Shown: positions 11,682-20,859 of the stretch, piece after piece
Numbering within the stretch: position 1 is the stretch's first letter
How the letters are laid out: every line of letters starts with the position of its first letter
Assembly (NCBI RefSeq): GCF_900324485.2
Contig: NC_046650.1
Span: 6,709,828 to 6,773,827, forward strand
Source: Mastacembelus armatus
Taxonomy: Eukaryota; Chordata; Actinopteri; Synbranchiformes; Mastacembelidae
Reading direction: 5' to 3'
DNA length: 64,000 nucleotides
Notes under the pieces: model-generated
What the model was told of the DNA's origin: nothing
Seen by the model: the letters and a program-made list of their open reading frames with translations, nothing else
Database searches by the model: none
Made by a program: the position numbers and the translations under genes

Positions 11682-13660
11682 AACTGAGCGAGACGCGGAC
11701 AGTACAATTAAACGCTTCATAATATTTAGTTTGTTCAAATGACGCATATGGACAATCACGTCTTTATGACCATACATTCAGTGCTGACCTTATTGTCACG
11801 TGATGCATTTGAGTCATGAACTTGACCTCAGACACATTAATTATATATATATATATATATATATGTATTAGTTACTGAGTCTTAATCACTCAATCTGAAG
11901 CTCACTGCCAAATTACTTTCACACAGACTCCAGATGTTTCATTTTATGAGCTGATAGAACAGAGCAGTTGATTTTGCAGTGAAGTCTGTAGGGCTGCCTT
12001 GAATTAAAACAGTGCGGTCTTTATGTGATGGAGTTCAGCTGCTTTGGGTTCCCATATATGGCTAATTGTACATCTGATTTGATGGTGTATTAACGTATTA
12101 ACGTATTAGCGCCTTAGCTCCTTACATCAGGTCCACTGTTAAGAGCTTGGAGCACTACTTCCTTTGGGTTAGCACTGTGAAGTTACTAACATGCTGACGT
12201 GTTACCACAAAGAATGGGGAAATTCAACTATAGAGCAATGACTGATCAGTGGACCTTTGTTTTGGAGATATTCCCATTTGTGTATGGTAAATTGTGCCAT
12301 GTATTGCTGCCTGGCAGCTAAACAGTAATCACTTGTGGTTAATGAGGTGACAATCACACACAAACATGCCCACCTAATCAAACCAATGGTTTTCCCATCT
12401 GTGTGTGTACATACATATACAGGAGCTGTCAGGTAGTACACCTATGTGTGTTTCTTGTGAAGGTTGTTTTACCTGAAGGGACAGGCGAGTGGGTGGGGGG
12501 GGTATACAAATATGTGTATAACACAAAGAAAAAAAAAACTCCTGATTGCCTCCTTATAAATGAGGACCAAACATAGGTACCAGTTTTTTATATATGTCCT
12601 GATTCTAAAGGAGCTCCCAGAATGTGTGGAAACAGTGTGCATTAACTCATGATTAAGTAAACATGTAACATTACAAACATGCTAAGCTTCCTCAAAGCTT
12701 CTAAAATGTTATGTTACTTTTCTGAGAGTAAATAAAGACTGAATTTATTTATTTACTTCATTTTATTTCACATAAATCTGTCACATAAATCTGTCATATA
12801 CATATCAACAGAAGTGCCTGCATTTTAATTAGGTAACGCTCTCTTACGGTCCTGATTATGGATGGATGAATCAGAATGAATGAGCTGGAAAACACAGCAT
12901 CACACCATCGTAAGAGAACACCACGGTAACTGTTGCCGTGAGACAAACAGCGTCAACAGGTGACTCAGTAACAAGTTTGTTCAAGTGGACAAGGTGGTCT
13001 GGTGTGACTATTATCTAATGTAAGTACGTAGTCTCTCAAGGACATATGTTAGGAGTTAGATTCTCTAATCCTGCTCTTACAGTTTGGGAAAGTTATAAAT
13101 GTTATCTTGTTTGGAGACACCAGCTGATGTATATTTAGTAAATGTAATAAAACATTATTTTAAGTGTAATTTTACTGACAGTATTTGTCATATCAATATG
13201 GTTAATAGTAGACGTGGTTGTAGACTGCACATAATACATACAGTATGAGAATACATAGCTCTAAGTTTAGATCTCAACCAGGTCAAATACAGATGAGATG
13301 GTACTTTCTATTTCTACAAAGGTCAGTGTTCAAAGGTTAAAATAAAAACCCAAAACACTAGAAAAACAGTCTCGCGTTATTTAAATTAATAAGTTCAGAA
13401 GTCACGCCGTTTTCAGTGTCTTTGCTGCCACCTTGTGGTTGTAAAAATATGACGCGTTCTTGGCGGAAATGACGTAAAATGACGCGCTCTTCATTTTTCT
13501 TTACATTTATCCTCAGTATCATGTCCATGGAGATTAAAAGGCCAGTTTAACTTGGGCAAAAACACTTTCGCTGTGAGGTTTAATTTCTCCAGAGATGAAT
13601 GTAGCTCGGGAAAAGCTCAAGGCCGGCTCTCTGAGGAAGGTTTGGGGGTGGGAGGAGTCG
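11682..13660. other. 3' UTR of the uncharacterised gene and the snhg1 upstream region
   Basis: A short (AT)n run lies at about 11843-11864. A candidate AATAAA lies near 12730 (TAAATAAAGACTG). I find no coding exon. Toward the right end, 13450-13495 holds a cluster of CREB/ATF-like half sites (TGACGCG, ATGACGTAA, TGACGCG), which may be distal snhg1 promoter elements. Confidence 0.4.
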
Positions 13661-13671
13661 TTGAGGCGGGT

Positions 13672-13715
13672 GATAAAAGTCAAAGGGCCCGGTTGCTTCT
13701 TCCACTTCCTTCTCT
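13672..13715 (+). promoter_or_regulatory. snhg1 core promoter with 5'TOP-like start
   Basis: A TATA-like GATAAAAG at 13672-13679 lies about 24 bases before a C that opens the pyrimidine run CTTCTTCCACTTCCTTCTCT (13696-13715). Such terminal oligopyrimidine starts are known for ribosomal-protein genes and for vertebrate snoRNA host genes, including UHG/SNHG1. The exact start base is inferred, not seen. Confidence 0.7.
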
Positions 13716-14103
13716 GATCTGGTCGAGGTAAGAGGACACACACAGTCAAAGGACGGTTCATTCCAGACGCTAATATTCTTACTATTACTAAAATTATTGT
13801 TAGAATTGTTTTATTTTAAGGCGCATTTGCAGGTAAAGCTTATTTTATTATGTATTTATCAGCTCGGATGTGATTTTAGCTGCAGCTGGTCTGCACAGGT
13901 CGAGCTGAGTGTCGGTCAGAGCCGACCACAATCTTTTACCATCCTGCTTTAACACATGGTCCTGTCGCCCTGCACGTCCGTCAGCACGGACGACGACACG
14001 TTTTCTAAAAGCTGCGGGCGCCATTTGTTGGGAAACATTAGATGAGTCCGTGAAACTTAGACTGGAAATGTCCGTGCTGGTTTGGCGCGGCTGCTAGCTC
14101 CGT

Positions 14104-14175
14104 CTCTCAATGATGATACTTTTCACAGACCTGTACTGAATGACTGTGACTGCACTTTATCGATCTGATGTGAGA
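14104..14175 (+). ncRNA. snord25: C/D-box snoRNA SNORD25 (U25)
   Basis: In snhg1 intron 1. C box ATGATGA at 14110-14116, D' CTGA at 14136-14139, D CTGA at 14165-14168, closed by a short TCTC/GAGA stem. The guide CTTTTCACAGACCTGTA just before D' matches U25. By the D+5 rule it points to a G in 18S rRNA (human Gm1490). Confidence 0.92.
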
Positions 14176-14400
14176 CGCTTTTAAAATGATTATCGGTTTT
14201 ACCGGCCTGAACACGTTGCACGGGGCGGTCACGTGGTTGCTAATAGCTGCTAACAGCTAATGCTGTTTCTGCTGTTTCTTCTTCAGATGGTGGAAAAGGA
14301 TCCAGAAGCTGCTCTCTGCAGAGGTAATGTGTCCTTACACTGGTGGAGCCTTTATTAAGAATAGATCGATGTGATTGATTAGCATGGCCTGCTAAGAAGC

Positions 14401-14489
14401 CTCTTGCTACCATGATGACTCATTTGAACTCTCTCACTGAATTGATCCTTTGAGGAAACTTCGTTTTTCTACATGCTGAGTAGCACGAG
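14401..14489 (+). ncRNA. C/D-box snoRNA, SNORD26-like copy 1
   Basis: In snhg1 intron 2. C box ATGATGA at 14412-14418, D' CTGA at 14437-14440, D CTGA at 14476-14479. The terminal stem CTCTTGCTAC/GTAGCACGAG is nearly perfect. The guide TTGAACTCTCTC is followed by a single A before D'. It is complementary to the 28S segment GAGAGAGTTCAA. The fifth base before D' pairs two bases 3' of the one chosen by copy 2, so this copy may have the specificity known for SNORD81 in other vertebrates. Confidence 0.88.
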
Positions 14490-14637
14490 GCTGTCATGTG
14501 TCTCTCTGTGTGGATTGTATGAAATTTCTCATGTTTTTTTTTTTTTGTTCTCCAGCTGTGGGCAGAGTGTGGCAGGACACTTACACAGGTAATAAAATAC
14601 TGTGTAAAGCTGTGCAGCAGTGATAGTTTGAGCTCAG

Positions 14638-14720
14638 TGTGTTGCAGTGATGAGTCTTTGAACTCTCTCTTACTGAATCAGCCTTTGAAGAAACCTCTTT
14701 ACCAGATTCTGAGTAGCACG
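14638..14720 (+). ncRNA. snord26: C/D-box snoRNA, SNORD26-like copy 2
   Basis: In snhg1 intron 3. C box GTGATGA at 14647-14653, D' CTGA at 14673-14676, D CTGA at 14709-14712, with a wobble-containing terminal stem. The guide TTGAACTCTCTCTT then A before D' gives 14 pairs to 28S AAGAGAGAGTTCAA. By the D+5 rule this is the register expected for human SNORD26 (Am389, old numbering). It is clearly a paralogue of copy 1: both share the guide core and the CCTTTGA.GAAAC middle. Confidence 0.88.
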
Positions 14721-14944
14721 TGGGCTCAAAACAGTTTACCACCTATAGTTACTTTAGTAATCTTTGTATTGTTAGTAAGGGATAAAAGCTCTAGTCTTTA
14801 ATGCTGAGTGTTTTTGGCCTATGTTGTGGCTAATGCCTTATTTTCCTGGCAGGTTGCTCTGTGTGATCTCTGAACTTTCCAAAGCAGCTGCAAGACACCA
14901 TGAGGTGAGTTCACAGTGACAGAGTCCCAGAGTTAATTTGGCTG

Positions 14945-15026
14945 AAGGGTGTAAGAAATGATGATTATAATCAATGACAAGCATATGCCTGATAACAGTG
15001 ATGTCAGCTTTAGTCTGATTGCCCTT
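14945..15026 (+). ncRNA. snord27: C/D-box snoRNA SNORD27 (U27)
   Basis: In snhg1 intron 4. C box ATGATGA at 14958-14964, guide ATGACAAGCATATGC directly before D' CTGA, D CTGA at 15015-15018, stem AAGGG/CCCTT. The guide is identical to the U27 element that directs 2'-O-methylation of 18S A27. Confidence 0.95.
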
Positions 15027-15142
15027 TCTTGAACGCATGCAAGATGTTTTATTGCTAAGCATGTGACTTAATGCTGGTAATTCTCCATCAGGTGGGAGTT
15101 TGAGCCACTGAAGGAAGTGACGCCACCTCAGCATCTCAACAT

Positions 15143-15411
15143 GTAAGCTGTGAGTTTGATCATGAGAAATGTCAAAATACTTTCTTTGGTACTGGCAGTT
15201 TTTTTTTTTTTTTTTTTTTTTTTGGAGAACATTTGTCTTGACTGAATGTAACATCAGTGTTTGAAAGGATGAAATGGGATAACACCCATTAAACATCTGG
15301 ACGACTATTGTCACATGGCAGCTTGTCACCAAAGCCCTGATCAAACAGAATCATAACATGCACTGAAAGGTTTAGTGCTGAACTCTAGTAAAGTGCTGTT
15401 TTGTCTTGCAG
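15143..15411 (+). other. snhg1 intron 5, no clear snoRNA
   Basis: GT-AG intron between the SNORD27 and SNORD29 introns, the place where mammals carry SNORD28. It contains a T21-type run near 15200-15222. I see no paired C and D boxes with a terminal stem, and no antisense to the expected 18S C1391 site (it would need GCCAGAG). Confidence 0.6.
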
Positions 15412-15512
15412 GGCCCTCTTCAGTGGATACTGGGAGAGGTGCTGATTAAAGTCTGATGGTAGGGTTATTTTTTTTTTTTTTTAAGACAACACATCTACAT
15501 GTCCTTTCATGG

Positions 15513-15586
15513 TGCAGTTCAGTGATGATGATTCTTAGCTCACTTTGAACCGATGTGAAACGACACGAACATCTGAGAAACTGCGT
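15513..15586 (+). ncRNA. snord29: C/D-box snoRNA SNORD29 (U29)
   Basis: In snhg1 intron 6. C box GTGATGA at about 15522-15528, D CTGA at 15573-15576, perfect terminal stem GCAGTT/AACTGC. The guide TTAGCTCACT precedes a degenerate D' TTGA. The fifth base before it is a T, which fits the known target 28S Am4493. The 3' part GAACATCTGAGAAACTG also matches U29. Confidence 0.9.
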
Positions 15587-15814
15587 TTGTTCGACTTCAG
15601 TTTAATTTGACTGTAGCTTTTGATGGGGACACTTGGCTGTGCTATTGCACCTTGATTTGTATTTCTAATTACCTTTAGTGACTTTTCTTTTGAATGCTGT
15701 GTATTTCATGAATGTCGTCTTCTGTCAACAGATGGACTGATGTCTTAAGGAGCATGATCGTGGGGTTTGTGAAGGTAAGATGCCATTAAGTGACTATAGC
15801 CCTTATTCTGCACC

Positions 15815-15888
15815 TGCTGATAGTGATGATATATCTGGAATCTCGTTCGTCTGAAATGCTGTTGAGAAATAGAAATCTGATGGCAGTG
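15815..15888 (+). ncRNA. snord30: C/D-box snoRNA SNORD30 (U30)
   Basis: In snhg1 intron 7. C box GTGATGA at 15823-15829, guide TGGAATCTCGTTCGT directly before D' CTGA (15851-15854), internal GCTGTTGAGA as in U30, D CTGA at 15877-15880. The known target is 18S Am1383. Confidence 0.93.
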
Positions 15889-16055
15889 CAGGTCAGTAGT
15901 TAATGGTGCAGACTTTGTTGTTTTGTCCTCAGAATCTTTTTTTTTTTTTTTTTAACCCACAGGTTATCCGTCTGTGGATGGCAAAGATGCTGCTGTCTTC
16001 TCTCCAAATGAGTTTAATCAGGTGAGCGAGTCCTCCAGGCATTTTCTCACACCAG

Positions 16056-16186
16056 CTTCCTTCCTGATGACACCCGCACACGTCTTACGCCAAGTGTCAA
16101 TGCCAGACCTGAAAAGGTGAACCCACTGGTGTTGCCTTGGCAATAAGGGGAAGATGTGTTGGGGTTACCAACAGTCTGAAAGGACA
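16056..16186 (+). ncRNA. snord22: C/D-box snoRNA SNORD22 (U22), pre-rRNA processing
   Basis: In snhg1 intron 8. C box CTGATGA at 16064-16070 and D CTGA at 16176-16179, with stem TCCTT/AAGGA. At about 130 bases it is longer than methylation guides, as is U22. The stretch AAAGGTGAACCCACTGG.GTT resembles my recall of U22. U22 is required for 18S rRNA maturation and does not act as a standard methylation guide. Confidence 0.8.
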
Positions 16187-16691
16187 CAAACCTAATGATG
16201 TGACACTGCATGATTAAGGATCCTTATTAGCAGACTTGGCACAGTCAAATTAGAATAAATAACTAGAAGCTTGTCATGCTGAGATGTTTTTAGTGACATC
16301 AGTTTGAATTTCATATCCAAATGCAGTGAAGTGTCAAATGTGTGGTTTAACTGAAATCTGTCTGCACCCATTAGGAGGGAGCTGCCCATTAATGACCTGG
16401 AGGAAGGTGAACTAGGTAAGTGTCTTGAACCTCAAATCACAGCAGGGAGTGTGAAACAGTGAACCTTTGGACAAGTCATCATGCCTTACTGTTACCAGAC
16501 TTCTCTATCATTTGTCCATCAATACCTCCTGTAGGCCTGAAGAGATAGAGAATCCTGGTACAGGTTTACCATATGTAAAGTGATCTTTAGTTCACTAAAA
16601 GGTGTCTAATGGTTTTTGACTGTTTGATACCTGCGTGTATTAAAAATAAAATAAACACACTTCTGATCAGTAAATGCTGTGTTGTCCTAGT

Positions 16692-16762
16692 AGATGTGAT
16701 GAGTTTCTATTACCGCCCCAGTCTGAAATATCATGACTGATTGGTATCCCCTCTGATCACAC
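16692..16762 (+). ncRNA. snord31: C/D-box snoRNA SNORD31 (U31), copy 1
   Basis: In snhg1 intron 9. C box GTGATGA at 16696-16702, guide ATTACCGCCCCAGT before D' CTGA, D CTGA at 16753-16756. The guide pairs with 28S ACTGGGGCGGT; the fifth base before D' is C and selects the G known as Gm4166. Confidence 0.95.
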
Positions 16763-16904
16763 ACATTCATGAAATAACACATTGCCACTCATGAGACTGG
16801 ATGGTAACTAACTGTTCCCACCTGTTGCAGGTTTGCTGATGCATGACAGCAGTAAGGACACCTGCAGCTGTGCTACAGGTAAATGAGCCAGTAAATCGTT
16901 GTTT

Positions 16905-17115
16905 CTGGGATTGTAGAAGTGATGATGCGTTTCCTCTCAGTCGTGAGATGTTTTCATTGGCTAGAACATCTCATCCGGTTGGGTCGGCCCTCTCCTGTTG
17001 ACCCAGTATGGCACTGAGGACCCTGACCACCTCCAGGTGTAAGGTGACCTGCTGGGTTCTGATGGAGAGGTTCAGACTGGGGATATGACTGAGCCTTTGC
17101 TTTCTGATCACAGCC
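16905..17115 (+). pseudogene. Decayed or expanded SNORD31-like copy in snhg1 intron 10
   Basis: The intron has a C-box-like GTGATGAT at 16919-16926 preceded by GAA, as in the neighbouring copies. Near 17083-17111 lies ATATGACTGA followed by TTTCTGATCACAG, closely like the 3' half of SNORD31. The guide ACCGCCCC is absent. About 150 unrelated bases lie between, including an 8-bp hairpin GAGATGTT/AACATCTC near 16944-16973. I read it as a broken fourth copy, but an unrelated longer RNA is possible. Confidence 0.45.
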
Positions 17116-17301
17116 CAAAATCATGAGTGTATTAGATCTTTCATCCAGGTGTTGCTGCAGTAACTCAAACTAGATTGTAATTTTTGGTTTTTTTTGTTAA
17201 AGGTTGGGCAGCTTCAAGTCATTGCATTATTGGTTGTCCTTTCAGGTGAGTGTTTTAAATGTTGCACTTTGATTGTTTTAGCTTGAATTAAAAGGCCTTG
17301 A

Positions 17302-17376
17302 ACAGAAGTGATGATTTTTTTTATTACCGCCCCAGTCTGAGAATTCATGACTGATTGGTATCCCCTCTGATCACAG
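17302..17376 (+). ncRNA. snord31: C/D-box snoRNA SNORD31 (U31), copy 2
   Basis: In snhg1 intron 11. C box GTGATGA at 17308-17314, then a T8 run, guide ATTACCGCCCCAGT, D' CTGA, D CTGA at 17367-17370. It differs from copy 1 mainly in the spacer and T-run. Confidence 0.95.
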
Positions 17377-17522
17377 GACTAAAACCTTTAGTGACTTGGC
17401 TGTGTTGGGGGCCCAAACTCAGAATGTGTGTTCTGCTGTTTCAGGTCTCAGCTGGAGCTGTTGAGTCACTATGCTGGTTTGGGTTGTAAGGTGAGAATAT
17501 TTGAAACTTTAAAAAACTTGGT

Positions 17523-17594
17523 ATGGAAGTGATGAGTTTTTATTACCGCCCCAGTCTGAAGATTCATGACTGATTGGTACCCCTCTGATCAACC
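17523..17594 (+). ncRNA. snord31: C/D-box snoRNA SNORD31 (U31), copy 3
   Basis: In snhg1 intron 12. C box GTGATGA at 17529-17535, guide ATTACCGCCCCAGT, D' CTGA, then TTCATGACTGATTGGTA as in copy 2, D CTGA at 17585-17588. It is closer to copy 2 than to copy 1 in the GAATTC/GATTCATGACTGA spacer, suggesting a recent tandem duplication of exon plus intron. Confidence 0.95.
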
Positions 17595-18126
17595 AAATAA
17601 CCACATCTTGCATTTAACAGTACTGTGCTTTTTGCCACACTTTTCTAAGATGTGCTCTTCTTTGCAGATATTGGACTGAACTTATTCACTGGAGCATCAA
17701 AAGACTGAGCTGTTATTCAGCCAAGATTGCAGCAACTTGTTTTGCTTCAAGTTACTGAACTTGCAGAGCCAAAGGCACTGAAATGTATCCAGATAACTCT
17801 GCTTCAAGAACTGTGGGGAAATTTATAATAAAGCATATAAACTGCACTTAGTGTTGTATGGTCTCCTTTTGTATCTTACAACTGTTTCTAATGCCTGAGC
17901 TGGTATTTGCAATGGTTGTGAAAAAATATTACACAAGTCAGAGGGTTTAGAGCAGGTGGTTTACCAGGACAGTGATGCTGGAGGATCCAGGTTGAAGAAC
18001 CCTGGTTTAGAGTCTTGAGATGAGCTGAAATTGTTACCACTGCAGGTTCATTTGACATGTTTTTGAGGCTGTACCTTATGGATGGATTTAACTGCCTACT
18101 GTTGGCATATTGAGTAGATATTTCAG

Positions 18127-18132
18127 TTTATT
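18127..18132 (-). terminator. arl2 polyadenylation signal (AATAAA on the minus strand)
   Basis: TTTATT on the plus strand reads AATAAA on the minus strand, 259 bases past the arl2 stop codon. The snhg1 3' end at about 17850 and this site face each other, leaving roughly 250 bases between two converging transcripts. Confidence 0.6.
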
Positions 18133-18390
18133 AGGAATAAAAAGTGAGGCACCAGTATAAGTGTCAAGTCATTGCGTTTCTTACAACTATGAAAACAAAC
18201 AAGGATGGAGCAAACATGTATACTTTACATAAGCAGTCTGTCCCCTTAAGACACACACTAAAGCTGCAGGTCTGCAAACAGCAGCTTTTGAAACAAAGTT
18301 CATTAAGCTCTATTTTGATACTTCTGATCTCTGAAGTTGAATGACGGCTTCAACAAGAAACTGTCATTTTAAAAAATCAGGGACACAGGC

Positions 18391-20713
18391 TTAGTCGGCG
18401 GTAAAGATCCTTGCAGCAATGTCGTCAAGTAGCCAGTCGACTCCAGCTAACAGGTTCTCTCCCGTTACTGCACTGCAGCCAATGATGCACCAGTGATGAG
18501 TTTTAATCTCATCTAGAGCCAGTGCCTGCAGGAAACACAAACAGCGAGAACACCGGTTGTGACGTACAGTTTCTTGATAATTTCAATATAACAGAATTTC
18601 AATCAGCACTGCTTAAGTGTAGTATCAGGTACAGTCATCTGTTCAGGTCATAACTCAAAGGGGCTATGTCGTTTCTATTGGACAATGGTAACAAGGAGTC
18701 CTGCTGCTATAACATGAACCAGAGGTAAACATGTATCTCCTGTTCTTAAACCAGTTACCACCAGAATAGATTTTAAAGTGCTGATGCTAGGTAATGAAGC
18801 TCTAACCTTGTTAAAGAACATAAACATATTTCATTTTAATTTAACTTTAATGTTTTGGTTTTTAATGACAATGATTCTTTTTGCATGAAGCACTTTGAAT
18901 TGCCTCTGAAATATCCTTTCTTTGCTTAACATGGGTATAAATCTCACCTCTTGTATTGCCTCTTTTGACAGGGCTCCTGGTAAATCCTGTTTGTTGGCAA
19001 AAACCAGCAGCGTTGCACCAGCTAACCGCTGCAGGGAGGAGAGAAGGAGGAAGACACCGAGGTAAGGGGGACACGTGAAAAACACATAAAATCACTTTAT
19101 AACACTGTTTAGATTTCACATCAGGTCCCAAGTGTTTACGCCAGAAACACCTGAGTGAAATTAGACGTGTTGGTCAAGTTAATAGTTAAGAATTCTTTCT
19201 TTCTGCTAGTAAAGTCAGACCACTAAATAACCAGCCAACCTTCCCTAATCCTGTAACCCCATGTGTAGTTTTTGTGTACCTCCTCCAGCAGCAGCGCACT
19301 GAGCTCCCGTCCACAGTCCTCCAGTCTGAGTCTGTCCGCGCTGTCTACCACCCACACCAGCCCGTCCGTGCTCTCAAAGTAGTTCCTCCAGTAGGAGCGA
19401 AGCGACTTCTGACCCCCCACGTCCCAAATGTTTAGTTTAAACCTAGGACACACAGAATGAGAGGAAACATGAAGTGATGGAGTCTGGCCATTCCTGGATA
19501 CCTGAAGTTGTGTAGCACTAAATGGTGATATTTTAAAGACAAAGTGTACACACACCAAATTATTGGTTCAGTTTCATTTTTTCTGTTTACTGTATTTTGA
19601 ATGAAGTCAGCTGTTTATTGTTGTGTTATTTTTGAACAACAAACTTTTGCACATAACTATATGATTTATGTTAATATAGCAACTGTTGTGATGCAAATAT
19701 CAGTTTGCTTCAACAGGATTTCAGAAAATGTATTTAAACTATAGGCAAAAACAATTTATGGACTAACAATGCGTGACAGGTGTCCTTTTGTTTAGTTCAA
19801 ACTGTCATCTCATTGGTGTGTGTGTGTGTGAGAGAGAGAAGCCTCTTCTTATTTACATGTTGCCTCGCAGCAAGAAGGTTCCTGGTCTGAAACCCATCAG
19901 GGGCCTTTCTGTGTGGAGTTTGCATGTTCTCCCTGTGCTTGTGTGGGTTTTCTCCAGGTACTCTGGTTTCCTCCCACAGTCCAAAAACATGTATGTCAGG
20001 TTGATTGGTGACTCTAAATTGCCCATAGGAGTGAGTGTGAGTGTGTGAGGTTGTTGGTCTCTATGTGGCCCTGTGATGGACTGGGGACCTGTCCAGGGTG
20101 GACCCCTGCCTTTCACCCAAAGAGAGCTGGGACAGGCTCCAGCAGATCCCTGTGATCCTGGTTAAGGAATAAGCAGGTATAGATGATGGATGACATGTAT
20201 GTGTGCGCGTGATGCCATGATTTGTATAGGTGAGCGCGTGCCGCTGTACGTGGTCGCACGTGTGTAGGGTCTGGTGCGTTACCCTTTGTGCTCCAGTGTC
20301 TTGATGTTGAAGCCCAGTGTGGGAGAAATGGTGCTGATGTCCTCCCCGTTAAACTTCTTCAGGATGGTCGTCTTCCCCGCGTTGTCCAGCCCTCTGCAGG
20401 AGCGAGGTTAAAGAGCCAACTCTCTCACCTCACTTTAAATTAATTCATCCACTCACCGTTACTAGCCAACTTAGCTAGCGGCATGACGCAGCACGAAACA
20501 GACCAAACCTCACAGGCATGCAGCGGTTATCTGACCCCACAGGGATATGAACGTGTCTGATCTTACTGACACATGGAGTCATTGCGTTAATTCCTGCAGT
20601 TTTATTTCTGGCTAAGCTAATGCTAGTACACTGTTACAGAAAGGATACAACATCAGCAGTCTCATTTCCCGCTCCTTCTGCTTCATCTTCTTCAAAATCG
20701 TCAGCAAACCCAT
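18391..20713 (-). CDS. arl2: ADP-ribosylation factor-like GTPase 2, complete, 5 coding exons
   Basis: Minus-strand coding exons are 20713-20649, 20393-20283, 19442-19280, 19028-18948 and 18525-18391. Lengths sum to 555 bases, giving 184 residues, exactly the human ARL2 length. ARL2 is a small GTPase of the Arf family that acts with tubulin cofactor D in microtubule biogenesis and releases cargo from PDE6D and UNC119. Seen: N-terminus [21 protein letters not shown]-loop GLDNAGKT (residues 23-30); switch I around [10 protein letters not shown]3 [18 protein letters not shown] (66-); G4 NKQD in [12 protein letters not shown]; and a C-terminus ARIFTAD like the human ISSRIFTAD. It starts with Met-Gly, but ARL2 is not known to be myristoylated. 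It lies tail to tail with snhg1 and divergently from the batf2-like gene. Confidence 0.97.
19858..20195 (+). repeat. 3' fragment of a fish retroposon (SINE or RTE-like tail) in arl2 intron 2
   Basis: The block with GAGTTTGCATGTTCTCCCTG, GTGATGGACTGGGGACCTGT, AGGCTCCAGCAGATCCCTGT and a closing GATGATGGATGA tail is a very common teleost repeat. A shorter copy of its last 140 bases lies at 54510-54650. I know the pattern but am not sure of the family name. Confidence 0.75.
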
Positions 20714-20840
20714 CGCGACTCTGTCCCACTGAATAGCCGCTGTTATTGTAGCAAATGTTTTTTTTTTTTTTTTTTTACAGATTCAGGACTTTGTGTTGAA
20801 GATATTTAGCACTCAAAGGCAACATTTCGATGTAGGAAGC
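20714..20840 (-). promoter_or_regulatory. arl2 5' leader and promoter region
   Basis: Directly upstream of the arl2 ATG. It contains a T18 run (plus strand about 20757-20776). I see no TATA box, as expected for a housekeeping GTPase gene. Confidence 0.35.
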
Positions 20841-20859
20841 GGCTCTAATTATAGTCCCG

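Larger units (their letters stand above)
13696..17850 (+). ncRNA. snhg1: Small nucleolar RNA host gene 1 (UHG), 13 exons, non-coding
   Basis: Predicted exons: 13696-13727, 14287-14323, 14556-14588, 14853-14904, 15092-15142, 15412-15458, 15732-15774, 15963-16021, 16375-16415, 16831-16878, 17203-17245, 17445-17490 and 17668 to about 17850. All introns are GT-AG. Exons are 32-60 bases and lack a long shared reading frame. The last carries AATAAA at 17827-17832. Most introns hold one C/D-box snoRNA, in the order 25, 26-like, 26-like, 27, none seen, 29, 30, 22, 31, decayed, 31, 31. The identity of the guides (SNORD25, 27, 29, 30, 31, 22) is what names the gene. In vertebrates the spliced RNA is an unstable by-product while the introns supply rRNA-modification guides. 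Confidence 0.93.

Noticed and set aside
14838-15344. 168-codon open frame on the minus strand
   Set aside because: It lies antisense to snhg1 exons and SNORD27, contains a lysine run from the poly-T tract, and has no recognisable domain.
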